A stretch of 44,734 bases of DNA from Rhodoferax sp. (GTDB lineage: Bacteria > Pseudomonadota > Gammaproteobacteria > Burkholderiales > Burkholderiaceae_C). Within the stretch, counting starts at the first letter, position 1; the number at the start of each line of letters is the position of its first letter. Position numbers and translations under genes: made by a program. Positions 1 through 8,712 of the stretch are shown here, piece after piece. A model generated the notes under the pieces. The model was not told where the DNA came from. It saw only the letters and a program-made list of their open reading frames with translations, and searched no databases. The DNA lies in the NCBI GenBank assembly GCA_009693325.1, contig SHXM01000004.1:1-44734 (forward strand), given 5' to 3'.

Positions 1-1
1 G

Positions 2-1261
2 GTCACGCTGGCGAGTTTTGTCGGTATTTTGTGGGCACTGTCAGGCGGCTTTGCCTTTGCGCTGGGTGACAGCAGCTACACCATCCCGGGCTTTATGGTG
101 TGGATGGCGGTGCTGTACTGCGTCGCGGGCAGCGCGATCAGCCACGCCATAGGGCGCCCGCAAATCAAACTCAATTTTGTCCAGCAGCGGGTGGAGGCAG
201 ATTTCCGGCACCGCATGGTGCGGGTGCGCGAGTACAGCGAGTCGATTGCGCTGGACCGGGGCGAGGCGGTGGAGCGCTCGCAGCTCGAGTTGCAATTCTC
301 AAAGGTGGTGGGCAACTACCTGCAACTGATCAAGGCACAAAAAAACCTGATTTGGTTCACCAGCTTTTTTGGTCAGGCGGCGGTGGTGTTCCCTTTTGTG
401 GTGGCAGCGCCGCGTTTTTTCAGTGGCGCCATACAGCTCGGCGAGCTGATGCAAATATCGAGCGCTTTCGGCCAGGTGCAGGGTGCCTTGAGCTGGTTTG
501 TGGAGAGCTACAGCAGCCTGGCGAGTTGGCGCGCCACGACCGACCGGCTGACCAGTTTCGAGGCCTCGTTTGCCGCCATCGGCCAAACCGGGCCAGCGCT
601 TGTGCCCCAGGACGCAGCCGCGCTGCAGGCCACCGGGCTGCAAGTGGCACTGCCCAACGGCCGCCTGCTGCTGGCCGACACCTCGCTTCACGCCGCAGCC
701 GGCGCACGGGTGCTGCTGCAGGGGCCCTCGGGCAGCGGCAAATCAACGCTGTTTCGCACGCTAGCAGGCATTTGGCCCTTTGCCGAAGGCCAACTGGCGC
801 GCCCGGCAAAAACCATGTTCATACCGCAGCGGCCCTATTTTCCGGACGGGCCGCTGCGTGACGCCCTGGCCTACCCTGAACCGGCCGCGCGCTACAGCGA
901 CGACGAACTGCGGCAGGCCCTGACAGCGGCCGAACTCGCGCCCTTGGGCCAGCAACTTGACCAAACCCGGGCCTGGGGCCACACCCTGTCGGGCGGCGAA
1001 CAGCAGCGCCTGGCGATTGCCCGCGTGCTGCTAAAAAAACCCCAATGGGTATTTGCCGACGAGGCCACCAGCGCGCTCGACGAGGCCACCGAAAGCCTGC
1101 TCTACCGCCGGCTGCTGGGGCTGGTGGGTGAGCAGGGGGGTGGCCTGGTTTCCATCGGGCACCGGCCGGCGCTGGCGGCTTTTCATGACAGCCAGTGGCT
1201 GCTGCAAGCACAGCCAGCGGGGTCGCAGGCGGCTTTCAGCCTGAAGGCGCAAGCGACCTAG
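2..1261 (+). CDS. ABC transporter permease/ATP-binding fusion, SbmA/YddA type (5' end outside window)
   Basis: This is the C-terminal part of a single-chain ABC transporter with fused membrane and ATPase domains. The frame is open from base 2, so the true start lies outside the window. The first ~180 residues contain hydrophobic segments (about bases 30-150 and 340-420) separated by a polar stretch rich in Arg and Glu, as in SbmA/BacA/YddA-type permeases. The ATPase follows: Walker A GPSGSGKST at 722-748, signature LSGGEQQR at 986-1009, and Walker B ending in ADEATSALDE at about 1047-1083. The late H-loop histidine is in SIGHR. Family members in the inner membrane import or export peptides, vitamin B12-like compounds or long-chain acyl substrates; the substrate cannot be read from this fragment. 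Its stop codon shares the bases CTAG with the stop of the convergent gene. The family is confident; the substrate is unknown. Confidence 0.88.
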   Translation, partial: VTLASFVGILWALSGGFAFALGDSSYTIPGFMVWMAVLYCVAGSAISHAIGRPQIKLNFVQQRVEADFRHRMVRVREYSESIALDRGEAVERSQLELQFSKVVGNYLQLIKAQKNLIWFTSFFGQAAVVFPFVVAAPRFFSGAIQLGELMQISSAFGQVQGALSWFVESYSSLASWRATTDRLTSFEASFAAIGQTGPALVPQDAAALQATGLQVALPNGRLLLADTSLHAAAGARVLLQGPSGSGKSTLFRTLAGIWPFAEGQLARPAKTMFIPQRPYFPDGPLRDALAYPEPAARYSDDELRQALTAAELAPLGQQLDQTRAWGHTLSGGEQQRLAIARVLLKKPQWVFADEATSALDEATESLLYRRLLGLVGEQGGGLVSIGHRPALAAFHDSQWLLQAQPAGSQAAFSLKAQAT

Positions 1262-1764
1262 ATTTTTTCGTTTTTGTTCACCCGAGCGGTCGCCGCGGCC
1301 ATGCTTTGCAAGGCGGTGGTACTCAGACCCTGGGCAGCGCCAGGGTTGGCCGGCCCAGCTTCAAGCTGGTTTTTGACCTGCAACTGCACCTGCACCGCGC
1401 TGGCACTGGCCGCCCACAGGGCGGCAAACTGGTCCATCAGAACTTTTGAGATCGGAATGGGCGGCGGGTCCTCAGGCTTTTCGGGGGCCGGGCGGCGCAC
1501 GGCCCAGTCGCCGGGGAGGCTGCTGGCTTCTGCGCCGCGGCGCAAGGGGTCAGACAGGCTGGTGTACACGCCCTCCCCGACCTCGATTTTTTTGGACTGC
1601 CCGACCAGGTTCACCACGTCTGGCGAAGCCCCCTGGCTGCTGTTGGCCGGCGCCTGCGCCGCCACTGCCGCTGACCGCATACTGGCAACACGGCTCACCT
1701 GGGCGGCATCGTCGGCACTGTAGCCGCGCGGCGCCTGATTTTTGTCTATTGGTGTGATCGGCAT
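1258..1764 (-). CDS. Hypothetical protein, 168 aa
   Basis: I do not recognise this protein. It is rich in Ala, Ser, Pro and Gln. It has no signal peptide or membrane segment. The N-terminal half looks disordered, with a Pro/Glu-rich linker near residues 92-103 (PAPEKPEDPPPIP). An amphipathic Ala/Gln-rich stretch at about residues 105-135 could form a helix or coiled coil. A GAGG-like ribosome-binding site sits upstream of the ATG at 1764 (TGAGGCTCCCAAA). The gene converges on the ABC transporter gene, and the two stop codons overlap in the bases CTAG at 1258-1261. Codon use resembles its neighbours, and the frame is free of stops over 168 codons, which supports a real gene. The composition is reminiscent of secreted or surface-apparatus accessory proteins, but that is only an impression. 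Confidence 0.6.
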   Translation of the reverse strand: MPITPIDKNQAPRGYSADDAAQVSRVASMRSAAVAAQAPANSSQGASPDVVNLVGQSKKIEVGEGVYTSLSDPLRRGAEASSLPGDWAVRRPAPEKPEDPPPIPISKVLMDQFAALWAASASAVQVQLQVKNQLEAGPANPGAAQGLSTTALQSMAAATARVNKNEKI

Positions 1765-2017
1765 TTTGGGAGCCTCACTGGGTTAGGGGCTGGGCACTGT
1801 CAATCCAGACCTTGGGGCTTGGGCAAGCCTTTCAGGGATGGCGTCAAGTTCTTAACGGCAGAAATAGAGGCGGATTAAGGCCTATTTTCAAAAATATGTT
1901 CTGTCCGGTCAAGGAACAGACCCGGGCGCACTGACCAATGGCCAGCGGTGGTCCCAGTGCCAACCTTCACAAGTGCTGTGCTCACGCCCCAGGCAGCGAC
2001 CATGCTCCTGCAGAAAC
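1765..2017. other. Intergenic region, 253 bp
   Basis: This is the gap between the start of the 168-aa hypothetical gene and the stop of glmS. It includes a short AT-richer patch around 1885-1905. An imperfect dyad, TTCTGTCC then GGAACAGA, lies around 1899-1919 and could be a hairpin after glmS, but there is no clear U-run. No gene, RNA or convincing promoter was recognised. Confidence 0.5.
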
Positions 2018-3886
2018 TCACTCCACCGTGACACTCTTGGCCAGGTTCCTCGGCTTGTCGACATCGGTGCCGCGCGCACAAGCGGTGTGGTAGGCCAGCA
2101 GCTGCAAGGGCACCACGTGCAGCAGGGGTGAGAGCTCCCCGTAGTGCTCGGGCATGCGGATCACGTGCAGGCCCGCGCTGCTCTCCAGCCGGGTGTCGGC
2201 GTCGGCCAGCACATACAGCACACCGCCCCGGGCGCGCACCTCGTGCATATTGCTTTTGAGCTTTTCCAGCAGGGCGTCGTTGGGCGCTACTGTCACTACG
2301 GGCATGGCGGCAGTCACCAGCGCCAGCGGGCCGTGTTTGAGCTCGCCGGCCGGGTAGGCCTCGGCATGGATGTAGCTGATTTCCTTGAGCTTGAGCGCGC
2401 CTTCCAGCGCAATCGGGTAGTGCAGGCCGCGGCCCAGAAACAGGGCGTTGTCCTTGGTGGCGAAGTCTTCGGCCCAGGCGATGAGCTGCGGCTCCAGCGC
2501 CAGCACCGCCTGCAGCGCGGCAGGCAGGTGGCGCATGGCCTTGAGGTGGCGCGCCTCTTCGGCCGCGCTCAATTGGCCGCGCGCCTGGGCCAGCGCCAGG
2601 GTGAGTAAAAACAGGCCGGCAAGCTGGGTGGTGAAGGCCTTGGTGCTGGCCACCCCTATCTCCACCCCGGCCCGGGTGATGTAGGCCAGTTCGCATTCGC
2701 GCACCATGGCGCTGGTGGCCACGTTGCAGATGGTCAGGGTGTGGGTCATGCCCAGGCTTTGCGCGTGGCGCAGCGCGGCCAGGGTATCAGCCGTTTCGCC
2801 CGACTGGGTGATGGTGACCACCAGCGTGCGTGGGTTGGGCACCGAGTCGCGGTAGCGGTACTCGCTCGCCACCTCCACCTGGGTCGGGATTTTGGCGATG
2901 CCCTCCAGCCAGTATTTGGCGGTGCAGCCGCTGTAGTAGCTGGTGCCGCAGGCCAGGATCAGCACCGAATCAATGCCCTTGAACACGCGCGCCGCACTGG
3001 CCTGGCTGCCATCAAACAGTTCGGGCGCGATGCCCTCCACACCCTCCAGCGTGTCGGCAATGACCCCCGGCTGCTCAAAAATTTCTTTTTGCATGTAGTG
3101 GCGGTAGGGGCCCAGCTCGGCGGCGCCGCTGTGAGCCAGCACGGTTTTCACCGGGCGTTGCGCTGGCGTGAGCCACTTGTGTGCCTTGTCCACCAGCCAG
3201 TACTTGCCCAATTGCAGATCGACCACGTCGCCCTCTTCCAGGTACACAATCTGGTCGGTCACGCCGGCCAGGGCCATGGCGTCGCTGGCCAAGAAGTGCT
3301 CGGTGCCGCCCTGCCCCACGCCCAGGATCAACGGTGAACCGGCGCGTGCGCCGATCAGCCGCTGTGGCTCGTCCTTGCAAAACACCGCGATGGCGTAAGC
3401 GCCCTGCAGTTGGCTGATGGCGGCCTTGACCGCCTCAAACAGGTCGCCGTCGTACAGGCTGTCCACCAGGTGGGCGATGACTTCGGTGTCGGTCTGACTG
3501 TGGAACACGTAGCTGCGGGCCTGCAGGCTGGCGCGCAGTTCATCGTGGTTTTCGATGATGCCGTTGTGCACCAAGGCCACCCGGCCGGGGCGGCTGGCGG
3601 CATCTGGCCCGGGGCCGTGGCTGAAGTGAGGGTGGGCATTGTGCACCACCGGTGCGCCATGGGTGGCCCAGCGGGTGTGGGCGATGCCGGTGGCGCCTTC
3701 AAGATGGCTCTGCGTCACCTGCGTCAGTAACTCGGCCACCCGCTCGGTGCTGCGCGCGCGCTGCAGGCCGCCGGTGTGCACCGCCACGCCGCAAGAGTCA
3801 TAGCCCCGGTACTCCAGGCGCTGCAGGCCCTGCACCAACACGGGAACGATATTGCGGGTTGACACCGCACCAACAATGCCACACAT
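2018..3886 (-). CDS. glmS: Glutamine-fructose-6-phosphate aminotransferase (isomerizing)
   Basis: GlmS converts fructose-6-phosphate and glutamine to glucosamine-6-phosphate and glutamate, the first step of UDP-GlcNAc synthesis for peptidoglycan and LPS, in the cytoplasm. The protein starts MCGIVGA, so Cys1 (after Met removal) is the class II glutaminase nucleophile. RWATHG and HNGIIEN follow, typical of the Ntn glutaminase domain (residues 2 to ~225). Two SIS isomerase domains follow (about 300-440 and 470-610). They contain [39 protein letters not shown] and the conserved C-terminal NLAKSVTVE. The length of 622 residues is slightly above the usual ~609, mainly from small loop insertions. 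The start is fixed by the required N-terminal cysteine. The gene is divergent from the Lrp/AsnC gene and about 1.4 kb from glmU of the same pathway. Confidence 0.97.
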   Translation of the reverse strand: MCGIVGAVSTRNIVPVLVQGLQRLEYRGYDSCGVAVHTGGLQRARSTERVAELLTQVTQSHLEGATGIAHTRWATHGAPVVHNAHPHFSHGPGPDAASRPGRVALVHNGIIENHDELRASLQARSYVFHSQTDTEVIAHLVDSLYDGDLFEAVKAAISQLQGAYAIAVFCKDEPQRLIGARAGSPLILGVGQGGTEHFLASDAMALAGVTDQIVYLEEGDVVDLQLGKYWLVDKAHKWLTPAQRPVKTVLAHSGAAELGPYRHYMQKEIFEQPGVIADTLEGVEGIAPELFDGSQASAARVFKGIDSVLILACGTSYYSGCTAKYWLEGIAKIPTQVEVASEYRYRDSVPNPRTLVVTITQSGETADTLAALRHAQSLGMTHTLTICNVATSAMVRECELAYITRAGVEIGVASTKAFTTQLAGLFLLTLALAQARGQLSAAEEARHLKAMRHLPAALQAVLALEPQLIAWAEDFATKDNALFLGRGLHYPIALEGALKLKEISYIHAEAYPAGELKHGPLALVTAAMPVVTVAPNDALLEKLKSNMHEVRARGGVLYVLADADTRLESSAGLHVIRMPEHYGELSPLLHVVPLQLLAYHTACARGTDVDKPRNLAKSVTVE

Positions 3887-4020
3887 CAGCCATTCCCCTT
3901 TTGAAACTGGGCGAATGGTAGCGGGGTCAATACGAAATTAAACATCTTTTTATTGATAAATTACGACAATAATTTCAAGCTTATCTTAAAATAACGTTTT
4001 ATTTCTTTTTATAACTTAAT
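3887..4020. promoter_or_regulatory. AT-rich divergent promoter region between glmS and the Lrp/AsnC gene
   Basis: This 134-bp gap is strikingly AT-rich from about 3935 to 4020 against a GC-rich background. It contains TTTTTATTGATAAATTACG and TTATTTCTTTTTATAAC. It must carry the promoters of glmS (leftward) and of the Lrp/AsnC regulator (rightward). Lrp-family proteins often bind AT-rich DNA next to their own gene, so autoregulation is plausible. I did not identify a single defined operator, and exact promoter hexamers are not assigned. Confidence 0.55.
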
Positions 4021-4506
4021 ATGGAACAAATCTCACTCGATGCCATCGACCTGGCCCTGCTGGCGCAGCTGCAGCAAGATACCTCCGTGAGCAACCTGGC
4101 ACTGGCCGAGCAGGTGCATGTGTCGCCCCCCACCTGCCTGCGGCGGGTCAGGCGCCTGCGGGAAGCCGGTTGGATCGAGCGCCAGGTAGCCATCCTCAGT
4201 GTGGACAGGCTAGCCAGCCTGGCCGGCCACGGCCTGTGCGCCGTGGTGGAGGTGACGCTCGACCGGCAAGACCAGGCCGCGCTGGAAGCCTTTGAGGCCA
4301 AGGTGGCGCCCGAGGACCCGGTGCAACAGTGCTACCGGGTCTCGCCCGGGCCGGATTTTTGCCTGGTGGTGCACACCGCCAACATGCCCGCCTACCTGGC
4401 GCTGACCCAGCGCCTGTTCACCAGCGACGCCAATGTGCGCAACGTCAAGGCGTTTTTCAGCGTCAAACGCAGCAAGTTTGGCGCGGCCTTGCCGCTGCCG
4501 GGCTGA
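4021..4506 (+). CDS. Lrp/AsnC family transcriptional regulator
   Basis: This 161-residue protein has the typical Lrp/AsnC layout. An N-terminal winged helix-turn-helix (about residues 5-65) has the pattern LDAIDLALLAQLQQD and LAEQVHVSPPTCLRRVRRL, with recognition helix SPPTCLRRVRRL. A C-terminal RAM/ligand-binding beta-alpha fold (about 70-155) contains QCYRVSPGPDFCLVVHT, the family's usual turn for amino-acid effector binding and oligomer assembly. It is a cytoplasmic DNA-binding regulator responding to an amino acid or related metabolite that cannot be named here. No clear Shine-Dalgarno precedes the ATG (the upstream bases are ATAACTTAAT), yet the start agrees with the family length. The gene is divergent from glmS and could control itself or glmS; the target is inference. 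It converges on a sensor kinase gene with 14 bp between stops. Confidence 0.92.
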   Translation: MEQISLDAIDLALLAQLQQDTSVSNLALAEQVHVSPPTCLRRVRRLREAGWIERQVAILSVDRLASLAGHGLCAVVEVTLDRQDQAALEAFEAKVAPEDPVQQCYRVSPGPDFCLVVHTANMPAYLALTQRLFTSDANVRNVKAFFSVKRSKFGAALPLPG

Positions 4507-4520
4507 GCGGACTCGGCCGC

Positions 4521-5285
4521 TCAGCCCAAGGGCAGCCTAATGCTGACCCGGCAGCCGCGGTCGGGCAGGCCGCTGGCCTCAATGTGGCCGCCGTGGCGTT
4601 CGATGATTTTGCGGGCGATGGCCAAACCCAGGCCCAGGCCTTCAAAAGCCGCGCCACTGTGCAGGCGCGAAAAGGGCTGGAACAAGCGGGCCTGGTAGGC
4701 CGGGTTAAAGCCGACGCCGTTGTCGGCCAAGGTAAGTGCACACTGACTGCCTTCTTCCTGGCAGTGCAGCCGAATGCTGGCATGCAGGTGTGGGCGGCTG
4801 AACTTGAGGGCATTGGCCAGCAGCTCGGTCAGCGCCTCGCGCAGCAGGACGGCATCGGCCAGCAGCCAAGGCATGTCCGGGGCCACCTGCCAATCAATGG
4901 CCCGGGCCTGCGGCCCGTCGGCGGTGTCGGGCCCGGGCTCACGCCGCAGCTCGGTGTAGACCGCCTGCGCCAGTGCTGCGACATCCAGTGGCACGGGCTG
5001 CAAGGGGGCTTGCCCAACATGGGCCAGCCGCATCAAGCCGTCAATTTGCCGTCCCATCAGAACGGCCGCCTCGTTGATGCGGTCCAGGTGCGGCAGCGCC
5101 AGTTCGAGCTGGGGCCCAGAGAGGTCCTCGCGCAAAATCTGGGCATAGGCCCCCAGGTGGCGCAGCGGCGCCCGCAGGTCATGCGACGCGGCTCGGGTGA
5201 AATCATCGAGCTCAGTGCGGGCCAGTCGCAACTCGCGCTCCAGCCGCTCAATGCGCTGCGCCGGCGGCTCCCCGGCCTGGCTCAT
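4521..5285 (-). CDS. Sensor histidine kinase, no transmembrane segment
   Basis: This 254-residue soluble histidine kinase has a short coiled coil (residues ~8-28) and then a HisKA dimerisation domain with the H-box ASHDLRAPLRHLG (phospho-acceptor His near residue 35). The HATPase_c domain follows: N-box ELLANALKFS, D/G1-box DNGVGFN, F-box FQPFSRLH and G2-box GLGLGLAIA, ending at VSIRLPLG. All catalytic boxes are present, so it should be active. No sensor domain, membrane segment or receiver is present, and no response regulator gene lies beside it. The H-box resembles those of phytochrome-type kinases. Its ATG overlaps the glmU stop as ATGA (5282-5285), so translation is probably coupled to glmU. 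A role in envelope-precursor sensing is only suggested by this position. Confidence 0.88.
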   Translation of the reverse strand: MSQAGEPPAQRIERLERELRLARTELDDFTRAASHDLRAPLRHLGAYAQILREDLSGPQLELALPHLDRINEAAVLMGRQIDGLMRLAHVGQAPLQPVPLDVAALAQAVYTELRREPGPDTADGPQARAIDWQVAPDMPWLLADAVLLREALTELLANALKFSRPHLHASIRLHCQEEGSQCALTLADNGVGFNPAYQARLFQPFSRLHSGAAFEGLGLGLAIARKIIERHGGHIEASGLPDRGCRVSIRLPLG

Positions 5286-6727
5286 TTGCTGGGCCGCTTC
5301 CAGTTCGCAATACTGGTCTGTTTGCCGCGCGCCACGGTCAAGGCGCCGTTGGGCGTGTCTTTGGTGATGGTAGAGCCGCCGCCCACTGTGCCGCCCGCGC
5401 CTATGGTGACCGGTGCAATCAGCACACAGTTGCTGCCAATGTGCGCATCGGCCTCGATGGTGGTGCGGTGCTTGAAAGCGCCGTCATAGTTGGCGGTGAT
5501 GCTGCCCGCGCCGTAGTTGACCCGCTCGCCCACCACGGCGTCGCCCAGGTAGGCCAGGTGATTGGCCTTGGCGCCCTTGGCCAGGGTGGAATTTTTGACC
5601 TCGACAAAATTGCCAATGTGCACCTGCTCGCCCAGCCGGGCGCCGGGCCGAAGCCGGGCAAACGGGCCGACCAGCGCGCCAGGGCCCACTTCGACCGCAT
5701 CCTTGCTACCCGGCGCGCCGCCCTCTATATGGGTGAACGGGTGAATCACCGCGCCGGCGGCAATGCGGGCGTTGGCAATCACGCAGTTGGCGCCAATGCG
5801 CACGCCCTCGCCCAGCGAGACCTCGCCCTCGAACACGCAGTTGACATCGATAGACACATCCTGCGCGCAGGTCAGGGTGCCGCGCACATCCAGCCGGGCC
5901 GGGTCGGCCAGGCGCACACCTTGCTCCATGAGTTGCAAGGCCATGCGCTGTTGCCAGGCGCGCTCCAGCTCAGCCAATTGAACCGGGCTGTTGATGCCAG
6001 CCACCTCCAGCGGATCGGCAATGCAATGGGCAACCACCGGCAGGCCATCGGCCACAGCGAACTTGACCACATCGGTGAGGTAATACTCACCCTGCGCGTT
6101 GTGGGTGTCGAGCCGGGCCAGCCAGTTTTTGAGTTGCCGCGCCGGTGCGGCCATGATGCCGCTGTAGATCTCCTTGATTTGGCGTTGCTCGGCGCTGGCG
6201 TCTTTGTGCTCTACGATGGCCTGCACCGCCTCACCGGCGCGCAAAATACGGCCATAACCCGAGGGGTCGGCAAGCGCAATGGTCAGCAGGGCCAGTCGCT
6301 GGCCAGCGCAGGCAGCCAGCAGCGACCGCAGGGTATCGGCACCGGTCAGGGGCACATCACCAGAGAGCACCAGCACCATGCCCTCATCGCTGAGCAGCGG
6401 GGCAGCTTGCAGCACAGCGTGGCCGGTACCGAGTTGTGGTTGCTGGCGCACGCATTGCGCCTGCCGGGCGCCGGCAGCCGGTGCGGCCCCCGCCACATGG
6501 GCCTCGACTTCAGCCGCGCCGTGGCCAGTCACCACCACCACCTGGCGCGCCTGCAGCGCAGCCGCAGTGTCAAGCACATGCTGCAACAAAGGCTGGCCCG
6601 CGAGCTGGTGTAAAACCTTGGGCAGTCGGCTCTGCATGCGAGTGCCCTTGCCAGCAGCCATAATCACGACGCTCAAACCGCCCGGCGCACTGTCCTGGCG
6701 GAGTTGTTCAGTCTTTGTTGTCGCCAT
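5282..6727 (-). CDS. glmU: Bifunctional UDP-N-acetylglucosamine pyrophosphorylase / glucosamine-1-phosphate N-acetyltransferase
   Basis: GlmU acetylates glucosamine-1-phosphate and then uridylylates it to UDP-GlcNAc, supplying peptidoglycan and LPS synthesis in the cytoplasm. The N-terminal nucleotidyltransferase domain carries the signature MAAGKGTRMQSRLPKVLH, LSGDVPL for metal binding and GEYYLTDVV. The C-terminal half is a left-handed beta-helix of hexapeptide repeats with LRPGARLGEQVHIGNFVEVK, NHLAYLGDA and NYGAGSITANYDG, which form the acetyltransferase site. The chosen ATG at 6727 gives 481 residues. A longer frame reaches 6763 but would run into the divergent lipoprotein gene. A TTG at 6676, immediately before SVVIMAAGKG, is an alternative that matches the short N terminus of E. 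coli GlmU. The downstream kinase gene overlaps its stop. The family is certain; the exact start is not. Confidence 0.96.
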   Translation of the reverse strand: MATTKTEQLRQDSAPGGLSVVIMAAGKGTRMQSRLPKVLHQLAGQPLLQHVLDTAAALQARQVVVVTGHGAAEVEAHVAGAAPAAGARQAQCVRQQPQLGTGHAVLQAAPLLSDEGMVLVLSGDVPLTGADTLRSLLAACAGQRLALLTIALADPSGYGRILRAGEAVQAIVEHKDASAEQRQIKEIYSGIMAAPARQLKNWLARLDTHNAQGEYYLTDVVKFAVADGLPVVAHCIADPLEVAGINSPVQLAELERAWQQRMALQLMEQGVRLADPARLDVRGTLTCAQDVSIDVNCVFEGEVSLGEGVRIGANCVIANARIAAGAVIHPFTHIEGGAPGSKDAVEVGPGALVGPFARLRPGARLGEQVHIGNFVEVKNSTLAKGAKANHLAYLGDAVVGERVNYGAGSITANYDGAFKHRTTIEADAHIGSNCVLIAPVTIGAGGTVGGGSTITKDTPNGALTVARGKQTSIANWKRPSK

Positions 6728-7619
6728 GAATGCCCATCTTTTGAGTTCCCGAATTTTTCGCATTATCGGTCTGCTGCTGGCTCTGCTGATGGCCTCTTTA
6801 CTGCCCGGCTGCAGTGCTGTCAGGGTGGGCTACAACCAGGCGCCGGAAGTGGCCTACTGGTGGCTCGATGGCTATTTTGATTTCAGCTCGGCCCAGGCCG
6901 AGCGGGTGCGGGCTGACCTGGTGCAGCTGCAGGCCTGGCACCGGGCCAAGGAGCTACCACTCTACCTGGGCCTGCTTGACAGGGTTGGACGTCTGCTGCC
7001 CGGCACTGTCACAGCCGAGCAACTGTGCGATCTCTACACCGATGTCCGTCAGCGGCTCAGCGCCATGGCCGAGCAGGCCGAGCCCAGCCTCACCAGCGTG
7101 ACCCTGAGCCTGCAGCCCGAGCAACTCGCAAGGCTGTCGCGCCAACTCGACAAACGCAGCGACAACTGGCGCGAGGAGTGGCTGGACGGCACGCCCACCG
7201 AGCGCCTGGCGCGCCGCAGCAAGCAGTTGATCGAGCGGGTCGAGACCCTTTACGGGCGGCTCGAAGGCCCGCAACGCGCGGCCCTGCGAGCCAGCGTGGC
7301 GGCTTCGTCCTATGACGTCGACCTGGCTTACCGCGAATCACAGCGCCGCCACACCGACACCCTGCAAACCCTGCGCCTGATCAACAGCGGCGGGGCCGGG
7401 CCCGAACGCAACCGGCTCGAGGCCCGCGCACTATTGGAGCGTGCCCTGGCCTCGCCAGACCCGGGCTACCGCGCCCTGCAGGACAAACTCGTGCAGGACA
7501 GCTGCCGCACCTACGCAGACCTGCACAACAGCACCAGCCCCAAACAGCGCAGCAAGGCGCTAGAGACCGTCAAAAACTACGAGGCGGATGTGCGGGCCCT
7601 GCTGTCACGCCGCCCCTAG
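6726..7619 (+). CDS. DUF6279-type lipoprotein
   Basis: This is a 297-residue predicted lipoprotein. The N terminus has a positive patch, a hydrophobic stretch (residues ~12-26, IGLLLALLMASL) and a lipobox LLPGC, so signal peptidase II would lipidate the Cys near residue 29. The mature part starts with VRVGYNQAPEVAYWWLDGYFDF, which I associate with the DUF6279 family. The rest is helical and charged, with many Arg and Glu residues and SDNWREEWLDGTP. The function is unknown; it probably sits at the periplasmic face of the inner or outer membrane. Its ATG at 6726 overlaps the glmU start codon on the other strand by two bases, and no Shine-Dalgarno is visible. Translation could therefore begin at a later codon, though the signal peptide leaves little room. 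The stop is 19 bp from the convergent catabolic operon. Confidence 0.8.
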   Translation: MNAHLLSSRIFRIIGLLLALLMASLLPGCSAVRVGYNQAPEVAYWWLDGYFDFSSAQAERVRADLVQLQAWHRAKELPLYLGLLDRVGRLLPGTVTAEQLCDLYTDVRQRLSAMAEQAEPSLTSVTLSLQPEQLARLSRQLDKRSDNWREEWLDGTPTERLARRSKQLIERVETLYGRLEGPQRAALRASVAASSYDVDLAYRESQRRHTDTLQTLRLINSGGAGPERNRLEARALLERALASPDPGYRALQDKLVQDSCRTYADLHNSTSPKQRSKALETVKNYEADVRALLSRRP

Positions 7620-7638
7620 TCTTGCGCCCCGGCCCAGC

Positions 7639-8649
7639 TCAGGCCTGCAGGGCCTGCCACATGGCCTGATCCCGCTCAGCGGTCCAGATGCGGGGGTGCT
7701 TGATGCCGCTTGCCTCGTCAAAAGCGCGCGTCACATCAAAGGGCAGGCAGTGCTCGTAGATGAACACATGGCCAAACAGGGGGTCCATGGTGTCGCGGGT
7801 ATGGGCCATTGCCGCTTTGAGGTCCAGGCCCAGCGCCACGCTCTCTTGGGCGCAGCGGTACAAGGCGTTTACCCAGCGGCGGGTGTAGTCCAGCGCCTTC
7901 GCCACATTGGCGGCACCTTGCATGGCTTCGCCGCGGCCCGGCACCAGGGCCCGGGCGTTTAGCGCACTCAGCGCGTCCAGCGTGGCCGGCCACTCTTGCA
8001 AATGGGCATCCCCGGTGTAAACCCCGGCCTCGTATTCCACCAAGTCGCCCGAGAACAGCACCCCCTCGGCGGCCACCCAGGCAATCGTGTCGCCCCGCGT
8101 GTGGCCGGGCCCGGGGTGCCAGATGTCAACCCGCACCCCGCCCAGGTCGAGTGTGAGCTTGCCTGGCACTTCACCGCGCGTGGGGTCGCCACCCCCGATG
8201 ACCAGGGTGGGCCAGGTCAGGCCGGGCACCGATTCAGCCCCGCGGAAGAGGCGCGGAAAACGCTCCATCTCGCTTTGCATGTCTTGCGCGCCGCGCTCGG
8301 TGATCAGGTCCAGCGTGCCTTGGCTGGCGATGACTTCGGTGGCGCCTTCGGCCACAAAGGCACTGGCACCGAGCACGCGCACCGCATGGTAGTGGGTGAG
8401 CAGCACATACTTGATCGGCTTGTCACTGACGCTGCGGATACGGGCAATCAACTCGCCAGCCATCGCCGGCGTGGCAGTGGCATCGCTGACCAAGATGAAT
8501 TTGTCCCCAATGATGACCCCGGAGTTGGGGTCTCCCTCTGCGGTGTAGGCCCAGCAATGGGCGCTGAGCTGCTCGAAGCTGGTTTTTTTGTCGGCCAGGT
8601 CTGACTGGGATGCGAAGGCTTTGGCGCTGCTGGCGGCGGGGGTCGACAT
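7639..8649 (-). CDS. Metallo-beta-lactamase-fold hydrolase with degenerate metal motif
   Basis: This 336-residue protein has the alpha-beta/beta-alpha metallo-beta-lactamase fold. The signature motif reads LLTHYHAVRVLGAS: the HxH pair is kept but the following Asp-His (HxHxDH) is replaced by Val-Arg. Later metal-binding positions look present in HPGPGHTRGDT (His) and LFSGDLVEYEAG (Asp). The usual late histidine region reads LVPGRGEA, without a histidine. This suggests a single-metal or altered site, as in some SoxH/quinoprotein-associated hydrolases; that comparison is from memory. No signal peptide is visible. It is the last gene of the 16-gene minus-strand cluster, after the HpaI aldolase gene with a 63-bp gap. 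A good AAGGAGAT ribosome-binding site precedes the ATG. A role in hydrolysing a thioester or lactone intermediate is inference. Confidence 0.85.
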   Translation of the reverse strand: MSTPAASSAKAFASQSDLADKKTSFEQLSAHCWAYTAEGDPNSGVIIGDKFILVSDATATPAMAGELIARIRSVSDKPIKYVLLTHYHAVRVLGASAFVAEGATEVIASQGTLDLITERGAQDMQSEMERFPRLFRGAESVPGLTWPTLVIGGGDPTRGEVPGKLTLDLGGVRVDIWHPGPGHTRGDTIAWVAAEGVLFSGDLVEYEAGVYTGDAHLQEWPATLDALSALNARALVPGRGEAMQGAANVAKALDYTRRWVNALYRCAQESVALGLDLKAAMAHTRDTMDPLFGHVFIYEHCLPFDVTRAFDEASGIKHPRIWTAERDQAMWQALQA

Positions 8650-8712
8650 GGCTCACATCTCCTTGTTGTGTAGCCAAGTTTAACGGCGGCCCCGGTGTCC
8701 CGCCCGGGGGTC

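Noticed and set aside
3887-4020. glmS ribozyme/riboswitch
   Set aside because: No conserved ribozyme core was seen. The element is known mainly from Gram-positive bacteria, and the region is simply AT-rich.
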